Assembly (NCBI RefSeq): GCF_004764705.1
Contig: NZ_SHLX01000010.1
Span: 223,824-287,823 of the forward strand
DNA length: 64,000 nt
Origin: Paenibacillus cymbidii
Lineage (GTDB): Bacteria > Bacillota > Bacilli > Paenibacillales > NBRC-103111
Reading direction: 5' to 3'
Shown in pieces: positions 35,754 to 44,200 of this stretch. The notes beneath the pieces are model-generated. The model was given only the letters and a program-made list of their open reading frames with translations, had not been told where the DNA came from and made no database searches. Position 1 is the stretch's first letter. Each line of letters starts with the position of its first letter. The position numbers and the translations under genes are program-made.

Positions 35754-36683
35754 ATGAGTGTGCAAGGGCTGCGCCGCATGCTGAAGCCGTTCAAGGACAA
35801 TCGGCAGCTGTTGCTGATGTCGCTGCCGGCTGTCGTGAAAATCTTTATTTTTTCGTATTTGCCCATGTTCGGCATCATTATGGCGTTCAAGGACTATGTG
35901 CCGATCAAGGGGATACTGGGCAGCGCGTGGAACGGCTTCGACAACTTCGCCTTTTTTTTCCGCTCGGTCGACGCCTGGAAAATATTGCGCAACACGATCG
36001 GACTGAACGCGATGCTGATCGCCGTCGAGCTTGTTGCCAGCGTCTTCTTCGCGTTGCTGCTGTACGAGGTGACGAGCAAAAAAATGCTCAAGCTGTACCA
36101 GTCGATCATGTTCTTCCCGTACTTCTTCTCGTGGGTGCTGGTCGGGCTGATGCTGACGACGCTGCTCAATCCCGGCACGGGGATGCTGACCTCGCTGCTG
36201 CGCCGGCTGACCGGCCACGAGGTGGCTTTCTACGCCGAGCCGTGGTACTGGCTGATCATTTTGCCGCTCGTCGGCATCTGGAAGGGAACGGGCTTCAGCA
36301 GCCTGGTCTACTATTCCGCGCTGATGAGCATCGACAAGGAGCTGTTCGAGGCCGCGGAAATCGACGGGGCGTCGCGGGTGCAGTCGATCCGCCACATTTC
36401 GCTGCCATTCCTCGCGCCGATGATGGTCATGCTGACGATTCTCGCCATCGGCCACATTTTGCGCGCTGACTTCGGCCTGTTCTATTTCGTGCCGCGCAAC
36501 GTCAGCGTGCTGTATCCGGTCACCGACGTGCTCGACACATACGTGTTCCGGGCGCTTACGGTCAACGGCGATTTTGCGATGAGCTCGGCGGTCGGGCTGT
36601 TTCAGTCGGCGGTTGGCTTCGTGCTCATTATCGGTACGAACCGGCTTGCCAAAATGTTCAATAAAGAATATGGGTTATTTTAA
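35754..36683 (+). CDS. LplB-type sugar ABC transporter permease
   Basis: This 309-residue permease has six predicted membrane segments. Its N-terminal part (SLPAVVKIFIFSYLPMFGII, then AFKDY) is typical of LplB/YteP proteins. The EAA loop is near residue 199 (EAAEIDGASRVQSIRHISLP). The ATG at 35754 has AAAGGAG and CAGGA upstream; earlier in-frame codons lie inside the regulator gene in another frame. It pairs with the next gene product and the lipoprotein at 31429. Confidence 0.94.
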   Translation: MSVQGLRRMLKPFKDNRQLLLMSLPAVVKIFIFSYLPMFGIIMAFKDYVPIKGILGSAWNGFDNFAFFFRSVDAWKILRNTIGLNAMLIAVELVASVFFALLLYEVTSKKMLKLYQSIMFFPYFFSWVLVGLMLTTLLNPGTGMLTSLLRRLTGHEVAFYAEPWYWLIILPLVGIWKGTGFSSLVYYSALMSIDKELFEAAEIDGASRVQSIRHISLPFLAPMMVMLTILAIGHILRADFGLFYFVPRNVSVLYPVTDVLDTYVFRALTVNGDFAMSSAVGLFQSAVGFVLIIGTNRLAKMFNKEYGLF

Positions 36684-36703
36684 CCGGGGAGGGACAACTG
36701 ACG

Positions 36704-37585
36704 ATGACGATATCCCGTCCCGTGCAGACGATGGTTCATCTGTGCCTGATCGTGTTTTGCGCGCTTTGCCTGCTGCCGATGGTGCTCACCGTCTCGGTTT
36801 CCTTGACGGACGGCGCGGCGATCCAGCGGTTCGGCTATCAGCTCGTGCCGGTCCATTTTTCCTGGCAGGCGTACGCCTACATTTTGCACGAGCCGATGAC
36901 GCTGCTGACCGGCTACCGCAACTCGATCACGATCGTCGTGGTCGGCACGACATGCAACCTGCTGGTAACGTCGCTGATCGCGTACCCGCTCGCCCGGCGC
37001 GACTTCCGCTTCCGCGGCGTGATTTCGTTCTACATCTTCGTGACGATGATTTTCAGCGGCGGCATGGTGCCCTTCTACATCCTGATCGTGCAATACCTGC
37101 ATTGGAAAAACATGCTGATCTCGCTGATCGTTCCCATGTTTGCTGCACCATTCCAAATCTTTTTGCTGCGCGTGTTTTTCCAGGACATCCCGCCGGCGCT
37201 GATCGAATCGGCCAAAATCGACGGCGCCTCCGACCTGCGGACGTACCGGAGCATCGTGCTGCCGCTGGCCAAGCCGGCGCTGGCGACGCTGGCGCTGATG
37301 ATGACGCTGAACTACTGGAACGAAACGTTCCACGCGATTTTGTTCATCGACCATTCAGAGCTGTACCCAATCCAGCTCATTCTGAAAAACATCACCGCCT
37401 ACATCGAGCTGATGAAAAACGGCGGCGTCGACCCGAGCGGCAACCCGATCAGCGCGTCCGACGTGCCGACGGATGCGATCATGTACGCGATGATGGTGCT
37501 CACCTCGCTGCCGGTCATGTTCGTATTCGCCATTTTGCAAAAGTATTTCGTCAAAGGGCTGACGATCGGCGCAGTCAAAGGATGA
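36704..37585 (+). CDS. YtcP-type sugar ABC transporter permease
   Basis: This 293-residue permease contains MIFSGGMVPFYILIVQYLHW and an EAA loop near residue 167 (ESAKIDGASDLRTYRSIVLP), both typical of YtcP/YesQ proteins that accompany LplB permeases. A GGGGAGGG site precedes the ATG. A truncated close paralogue lies at 48699-49298. The hydrolase gene at 37721 follows without a T-tailed terminator, so the operon continues. Confidence 0.94.
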   Translation: MTISRPVQTMVHLCLIVFCALCLLPMVLTVSVSLTDGAAIQRFGYQLVPVHFSWQAYAYILHEPMTLLTGYRNSITIVVVGTTCNLLVTSLIAYPLARRDFRFRGVISFYIFVTMIFSGGMVPFYILIVQYLHWKNMLISLIVPMFAAPFQIFLLRVFFQDIPPALIESAKIDGASDLRTYRSIVLPLAKPALATLALMMTLNYWNETFHAILFIDHSELYPIQLILKNITAYIELMKNGGVDPSGNPISASDVPTDAIMYAMMVLTSLPVMFVFAILQKYFVKGLTIGAVKG

Positions 37586-37677
37586 GCGCTCTCCCCGTTC
37601 CGGATGCGGACAAGGCCGCTCGTCCGGCGAGCAAGTGACGGGTCGGCTCCGAAGCAAGCTGGCCCGAGGTAATGAAG

Positions 37678-37696
37678 CGGAGCCGCTTCGGCTCCG
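37678..37696 (+). promoter_or_regulatory. Short GC-rich hairpin before the GH88/105-like gene
   Basis: CGGAGCC (37678-37684) and GGCTCCG (37690-37696) are perfectly complementary around a five-base loop. The hairpin ends 24 bases before the ATG at 37721, close to the AGGAGG site. It is too short and T-poor for a terminator and may stabilise processed mRNA. The role is inferred. Confidence 0.4.
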
Positions 37697-37720
37697 GAGG
37701 GCATACACGAGGAGGCAACG

Positions 37721-39214
37721 ATGCGACACCAGATGGAGGCAGAGGGCTTGGAACTGCAATATGCGATCGCGAAATTCAATTCGGCGCGCTATGACCCGCC
37801 GCCGGTCGGCAAACGGTTCCCGTTCGGCTGGAAGGCGGCGGCGGTTGGAGGGGAGTCGAATATGACGGCTCGGCTGGGCTGGCCGGACGACGCCGATCTG
37901 GCCTGCGTCGGCGAGGCGGTCCAGGTGCGGCTGCGCATTACGGCCGCTCTGGACGTCAGGGAGGAGCTGCAACTGGAGGCCGTTGCGGCCGAGTCGCGCC
38001 GCCGGCTCGGCGTGTTCGATATCCGGTATGCCTCGCCGCTGCAGCCGTTCGAGATCGAGCTGTCCCCCGCGCACCTGGAGGCGATACTGGGCGAAGGCCT
38101 CGAGCTGCAGCTGGTCAGCGGCGGAAACGAGCCATTCCGGATACTGGCTCCCGATCCGGCTTTCATTGAGCGAGCCCCGCTGCTGTTCCCGCATCTTCTT
38201 CTTGTCGGACGCGATGCGGATCGACCCGGGAGCCGCGTCCGGCATATGCTCCGCTCGCTCGCCTCCCTGTCCTCGCTCCAGCCGTTCGGCTGGCTGGAAG
38301 GCTGCGTGCTGGACGGGCTGACGGATCTAGGTCGGGCGCTGGCGGATCGCAAGTTCGAAGACGCGGCGCGGGAGCATCTCGGGCTTTTCTGCGACGCGAA
38401 CCACGTGCTGACGTATGAGGATCCCCGCAGCGAGCCGGCGGACGGCCGCGTGTACGGCATCGAAGGCACGCTGCCTTTCGCGGCGTGGGCCCGGCTGCAG
38501 CCGGATCACCCGGCCCTAGAACGGGCGATTGACTTATGGAGGTCCCGCACGCGCGAGGACGGCGCCGTATGCGGATCGGGCATGCTTTCCGCCGAAGGAA
38601 GCTACACGGTCGCCTACCCGATGGCCGTGCTGGCCCGCGTCCGAGGCGATGCGGAGTTGGCGGAGAAGGCGGTTCGGCAGCTGGAGGTGCGCCGGGAACA
38701 ACTGAGCTTGCCGGGCGGCGAATTGCATTTGCGCAGCTACGCCGACGGAAGCCGGACGTTCCGGCACTGGGCCAGAGCCCACGCCTGGTACTTGCTGGGG
38801 CTGATCCGCACGCTGAACGAGCTGCGGGCAGCAGGCTATTCCGGCTCCGGCGTGAGCCGCTGCGCCGATGAGTTCGTGCGGGCGGCGAACGTTGCGCTTG
38901 GCTTTCAGGCGAACGACGGGTTATGGTCCGTGTTCGTGGATGAGCCGTCGACCGGAACCGATGCGTCCGGCTCGGCGGGCATTGCCGCGGCGCTGGCGCT
39001 CGGGGCGAATGCAGGCCTGTTGCCGGCAAGCTCGCGCACGGCTGCCGGGCACGCTTGGCAGGCGCTGCTGTCGCATCTGACGCCGGACGGCATTCTTGCC
39101 CATGTAGCGCAGAGCAATAAGGGCGGAGAGGCGCTGCAGCGCAGCGGCTACCGCGTCATGTTCCAGATGGCCTCGGGACTGCTGGGGCAATTGTATGCCG
39201 CCTTGCGGCAGTAG
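37721..39214 (+). CDS. GH88/105-like (alpha/alpha)6-barrel protein
   Basis: The 497-residue protein has an N-terminal beta-rich part (about 1-170) and a C-terminal helical barrel with motifs of the unsaturated-uronyl hydrolase superfamily: FRHWARAHAWYLLGLIRTL and LWSVFVDEPSTGTDASGSAG. The N-terminal extension is not usual for GH105, so it may be a separate subgroup. There is no signal peptide, so it acts in the cytoplasm. GAGGAGG lies 7 bases before the ATG. It lies directly after the LplB/YtcP permeases, so its substrate is probably the imported oligosaccharide. Confidence 0.78.
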   Translation: MRHQMEAEGLELQYAIAKFNSARYDPPPVGKRFPFGWKAAAVGGESNMTARLGWPDDADLACVGEAVQVRLRITAALDVREELQLEAVAAESRRRLGVFDIRYASPLQPFEIELSPAHLEAILGEGLELQLVSGGNEPFRILAPDPAFIERAPLLFPHLLLVGRDADRPGSRVRHMLRSLASLSSLQPFGWLEGCVLDGLTDLGRALADRKFEDAAREHLGLFCDANHVLTYEDPRSEPADGRVYGIEGTLPFAAWARLQPDHPALERAIDLWRSRTREDGAVCGSGMLSAEGSYTVAYPMAVLARVRGDAELAEKAVRQLEVRREQLSLPGGELHLRSYADGSRTFRHWARAHAWYLLGLIRTLNELRAAGYSGSGVSRCADEFVRAANVALGFQANDGLWSVFVDEPSTGTDASGSAGIAAALALGANAGLLPASSRTAAGHAWQALLSHLTPDGILAHVAQSNKGGEALQRSGYRVMFQMASGLLGQLYAALRQ

Positions 39215-39311
39215 AAGGAAGGCATGCTCCCGGCAATTATGCCGGCAAACGAGAGTTGCGCCGGTTCGCGAAGCAGACCGGGGAAAGCAGAATGGGAAAG
39301 GAGAGATTGCG

Positions 39312-40052
39312 ATGGGCGAAACGATCCGGGTGACCGTATGGAACGAATACCGACATGAGGTTAACAAGCCGCACGTACGGGCGATTTATCCGCAGGGGAT
39401 GCACCACACGATCGCCGAAGCGCTGACGGTCGACTTCGCCGTACGTACGGCGACGCTCGACGAACCGGAGCACGGGCTGTCCGAGGCGGTGCTGGCGGAC
39501 ACGGACGTACTCGTCTGGTGGGGGCATACGGCGCACAAGGAGGTGCGGGACGACATCGTCGACCGTGTCGCCGCCCGCGTGCTCGCCGGCATGGGGCTGA
39601 TCGTGCTGCACTCCGGCCATTATTCGAAGGTGTTCAAGAAGCTGATGGGCACGAGCTGTGCTCTGCTGTACCGCGACGAAGGCGAGAAGGAGCGGCTGTG
39701 GGTAACCGCGCCGGGGCATCCGATCGCGGCCGGGATCGGGCCGTATTTCGAGCTGGAGCAGGAAGAGATGTACGGCGAGTTCTTCGACGTGCCAACGCCG
39801 GACGAGGTCGTGCTGACGAGTTGGTTCGAAGGCGGCAACGTCTTTCGCAGCGGCTGCTGCTACAACCGGGGACAGGGCAAAATCTTCTATTTCCGCCCCG
39901 GCCACGAGCTGTACCCGACCTACCATGACCCTAACGTGCGGCGCGTCATCGCCAACGCCATCCGCTGGGCGGCCCCGGTGCAGCGCGAAACGCAGCGCTT
40001 CGGCAAGTCCGTGCCGGCCCTGGAGCCGATCAAACCGAAGGGAACGAAATAA
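39312..40052 (+). CDS. ThuA-family protein
   Basis: This 246-residue protein is of the ThuA (trehalose utilisation) family with a glutamine-amidotransferase-like fold. It begins IRVTVWNEYRHEVNKPHVRA and contains DVLVWWGHTAHKEV and GLIVLHSGHYSKVF, normal for the family. In characterised loci ThuA works together with a Gfo/Idh/MocA dehydrogenase (ThuB) in disaccharide conversion, and here such a gene follows at once (stop to start 1 bp). AAAGGAGAG precedes the ATG at 39312. Confidence 0.92.
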   Translation: MGETIRVTVWNEYRHEVNKPHVRAIYPQGMHHTIAEALTVDFAVRTATLDEPEHGLSEAVLADTDVLVWWGHTAHKEVRDDIVDRVAARVLAGMGLIVLHSGHYSKVFKKLMGTSCALLYRDEGEKERLWVTAPGHPIAAGIGPYFELEQEEMYGEFFDVPTPDEVVLTSWFEGGNVFRSGCCYNRGQGKIFYFRPGHELYPTYHDPNVRRVIANAIRWAAPVQRETQRFGKSVPALEPIKPKGTK

Positions 40053-40053
40053 C

Positions 40054-41124
40054 ATGAGCGCACTCAAAGTTGGCATTGTCGGCACCGGCAAAATTTTTAC
40101 CCATTCGCACGCCCCCGCCTGGATGTCCCACCCGGACGTCGAAGTCGTCGCCCTGTGCGACATCTATAAGCCCGCGGCGGAGGAGCATGCCCGCAGGCTC
40201 GGCGTAAGCCGCGTGTACGTCGACTACGTGGACATGATGGAGCAGGAGCGGCTCGACGCGATCGATATTTGTTCGCCCAACGTGTACCACTCCGAGGTGG
40301 CGATTGCCGCGCTGGAGCAGGGCATTCACGTATTTTGCGAGAAACCCGATGCGGTCAACCCGGTCGAAGCGCAAAAAATGGCCGATGCCGCCCAAACGTC
40401 CGGCAAGCTGCTGATGGTCATGCGCAACAACCGGTTTACGCCGCAAACCGAATTTTTGAAGCGCTACGTCGAAAGCGGCGCGATGGGCGACATTTATACC
40501 GGCCGCACCGGCTGGGTGCGCCGGCGCGGCATTCCGGGGCACGGCGGGTGGTTCACGACCAAGGCGCTGTCCGGCGGCGGCCCGCTGATCGACCTCGGCG
40601 TGCATATGATCGACCTGGCGATTTGGCTGATGGGTAACCCTCGCCCGGTCGCCGTCAGCGGAGCCGCTTATACGAAATTCGCCGATTCCGCGCTGTCGGA
40701 CTCGGCGGACAGCAGCTTCGGCACGGCGCAGCAAGGCGGCATTTTCGACGTGGAGGACCTCGCCACGGGCTTTATCCGCTTCGACAACGGGGCGACGCTG
40801 CAGATCGAATTCAGCTGGGCCGCCAACATCGAGGAGGGGCTGAAATATGTCGAGCTGCGCGGCACGCAGGCCGGATGCAGCCTGAAGAACGGCGAGCTGA
40901 AGCTGATGACGGAAATCGACGGCGTGCTCTGCGACATTGTGCCGCGCTTCGGCAAAGACGAGAGACAGCCCCATTGGCGCAACATTCACCATTTTATCGA
41001 GTGCCTGATGGGTCGGGACGAGCCGACCAACCATCCGGAGGGCGGGGTGGACATGATCCGCATCCTGAGCGCGATCTACGAATCGGCGCGCACCGGCGCG
41101 GAAGTGCGGCTCGACCGGCCGTAA
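40054..41124 (+). CDS. Gfo/Idh/MocA-family oxidoreductase
   Basis: This 356-residue NAD(P)-dependent sugar dehydrogenase has the Rossmann motif VGIVGTGKIF at the start, the EKP motif (FCEKPDAVN) near residue 96, and a C-terminal substrate domain with GGGPLIDLGVHMIDLAIWL. Together with the ThuA gene just upstream it forms the ThuA/ThuB pair, which in rhizobia is linked to the 3-keto modification of disaccharides. The ATG at 40054 follows AAGGGAACG weakly; coupling to the ThuA stop is likely. Confidence 0.93.
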   Translation: MSALKVGIVGTGKIFTHSHAPAWMSHPDVEVVALCDIYKPAAEEHARRLGVSRVYVDYVDMMEQERLDAIDICSPNVYHSEVAIAALEQGIHVFCEKPDAVNPVEAQKMADAAQTSGKLLMVMRNNRFTPQTEFLKRYVESGAMGDIYTGRTGWVRRRGIPGHGGWFTTKALSGGGPLIDLGVHMIDLAIWLMGNPRPVAVSGAAYTKFADSALSDSADSSFGTAQQGGIFDVEDLATGFIRFDNGATLQIEFSWAANIEEGLKYVELRGTQAGCSLKNGELKLMTEIDGVLCDIVPRFGKDERQPHWRNIHHFIECLMGRDEPTNHPEGGVDMIRILSAIYESARTGAEVRLDRP

Positions 41125-41241
41125 GCCGGCCCCGGCGGCGGGCGCACATTTCGACATATGAGGGAGGTGGTGCCGTTGTTTGCGCCTGCAAAGGCGGGGA
41201 AGGCACGGTAAACGACAAGTTCAAAACGGAAAGGTGGACGG

Positions 41242-44200
41242 ATGATGTTGCGCAAAAGTTGGCATCGCATGATGGTGATGGTTGTTGCGATTTGTCTGCT
41301 GGTGGGAATGACCGCCGTGTCGGGCGGCATTCCCGTCTTCGCGGACGATCCGGGTCCGGGCGATCTCGCGCATGAAACTTTCGACGGTATTGCGACGGGC
41401 GCCAAGCCCGGCGGCTCGGGCTGGAGCTTCAAGGAAACGAACGGCAATGTCACGGTGGCCGAAGTGCCCAGCGCCACCGACAAAAGCCTCAAAATCGAAC
41501 GCACGGCGACGGACACGGGCACCAATCTGTACGCCCGGCAGACGCTGGCGAGCGCGATCGCCGGGCAATACGTCGTCCGCGCCAAGGTGATGGCGGCGCA
41601 AACCGACGCGATTATTATCGCCATGCAGCTGCGTTCCTCCGACAGCAACGAACTGGCGACGATCATGTTTACCCAGGATGGCAATATTCGCTACCAGACG
41701 GCCAGCAGTTCGGTTATCATGCAGTCGTATGCCGCGGATACGTGGTATGACATTGCGGTCGTCCTCGACACCGACACGCAGTTGTACAGCGTCATCATCG
41801 ACGGTGTCGCCAAAACGGGAGCGCTTGCGTTCAAAAACGCGAACGCCCACAATCTGAAGCAGTTCGACTATCAAACGTACCGCACGACGCCGGGCATCGC
41901 TTACTGGGACGAACTGCATCTTTATACGCATGACCTCAGTCTGAATCCGTCGACCACGACGCTGGCGCTGGGAACAAGCGCGTCGCTTGCGGCCACTGTC
42001 ATTCCCGCCATGGATGTGTTGCAAGCGATTACATGGAGCTCCAGCGACAACGGCATCGTGCGCGTGGACGAGAACGGCACGATCACCGCGACCGGCTACG
42101 GCGAAGCGGTCATTACCGCATCGGCGCCGGGCGGGGTGCTTGACCAGTGTACGGTCACGGTGCCGTCCGGGCCCGCCGTGCCGGTGGCCGGCATCGCCGT
42201 TTCGCCGCTGAACGCCGCGATGTACGTCGGGGAGAGCAAGACGGTTACGGCGCAGCTCGACCCGTTCTACGCCACCGACAAAAAGATGGTCTGGTCGTCC
42301 AGCCAGCCTTCGGTCGTCTCCGTCGTGTATGACGTATATGGCGGCGCGGCCACGCTGACGGCGCTGCAAGCGGGCACCGCCATCGTCACCGCCACGAGCG
42401 ACGATGGCGGTTACACCGCAAACGTTAACGTTGCGGTGCGCACGCCCGGCGACGTGTTCAGCGAAGGGTTCGAGTCGTACCCGGACGGGACGAAGCCCGG
42501 CACGCTCAGCATTCCGACTGTGAGCGGCGTGACCGCCACAACGGCGGCGCGGACGGATGGCGCGGGCGAAGCGTTCCGCATCGTCAAGCCGGCGGCGACG
42601 GAAACGAGCTACAACGTCACCGCATCGCTTCCCGCCGGACACACGAAGATGAAGCTGTCGCTGCAAGCGATGGCGGAGCAGACGAACGCCGTCGTCTACG
42701 CGGCGATTGTCCGCAACAGCGCCGGAACCGCCGTGCTGTATGCGGCGTTCCACTCGAACGGCAACATCGCCGTCATGAACAACGGTTCCTGGCTGTCGCT
42801 TATGCCTTATGAGGCCGGCCGCTGGTATCAATTCGAGCTTGCCGTAAACGCCGATACCGACACGTATGACCTGTACATCGACGGCAAGCCGGTGAAGCTG
42901 GGGCTCGACCTGATCTCGCCCGCCGACGAAATCCGCAAGCTCCAGTTCGGCATATACGGCCCGTCCTCCGGCAACGCCTGGTTTGATGATCTGCAGCTAA
43001 GCAGCTATAAGGCGGTCACGGGCCTATCGCTCGCTTCGTTGCCCGAACAACTGGCGCTGGGCGATACGATTGTGCTGCGGCCGGATTTTACGCCTGCCGA
43101 TCCGACCTTCGCCGCGGTGCAATGGAGCAGCAGCGATCCTGACATTATCCGCGTCGACGCGTTTGGCAACGCCACCGGGGTGGCGACGGGCGACGCGGTG
43201 CTTACGGCCGTATCCGCCGACGGCAGTTTTACCGATAGCGCGGAAATCGAGGTTTACGTGCAGCATCCCGAGGGGGTGGCACCGGATACCGGCGCCTTCA
43301 CGCTGCCCGTCGGTTCGGAGCGGATGCTGACGGCGACCGTTCTGCCGGCCAACGCCAGCGACAAGACGGTAAGCTGGAGCAGCAGCAACGAGGCCGTCGC
43401 CACCGTCGACGAGGAAGGCAACGTATCGGCCGTCGCTACGGGGACGGCGCAAATCGTCGCGACGACCAACGACGGCGGCTTGACGGCGACGAGCGTCGTT
43501 ACGGTTGTGGTGAGAACGGTGCAGGCCTCCTTCTACGTATCGCCTTCCGGCAGCGACAGCAATCCGGGCACCGAGGAACTGCCGTTTCTGACGATACAGC
43601 GGGCGCGGGACGCCGTTCGTACGATCCGTGACGCCATGACCGGCGACATCATCGTGTATCTCCGCGACGGCAGCTACCGGCAGCAATCGACGCTGCAGTT
43701 CGACGAACGGGATTCCGGCAGCAACGGCTACTGGATCGTCTATCAGGCGTACGAGGACGAAACGCCCGTCATTGAGGGCGGCCGGGACATCACCGGCTGG
43801 ACGCTGTACGACCCGGTGCGCCACATTTATAAAGCCGACGCGGGCAGCGACATCGAGACGCGTCAGTTGTACGTGAACGGCGTTCGCGCCGTGCGGGCCC
43901 GAAGCGAGGGCGGCTTGACCAACCCGGTCAGAACCGCGACGGGCTACACGTCGGACGATACCGTGCTGACCAGCTGGAACCATATCAGCGACCTGGAATT
44001 CGTCTATAAGGCGGAATGGACCAACCCCCGGAACGGCGTGCAGTCGATCACGACGGAGGACGGCCATGCCGTCATCACGATGAAGCAGCCGGGCTGGCGT
44101 TATGTGACCATCCGACCTTCGGTCGTCAATCCGTGGTATTTGGAAAATGCGTACGAGCTGCTGGACGAACCGGGCGAATGGTATTTGGACCGCAGCACCG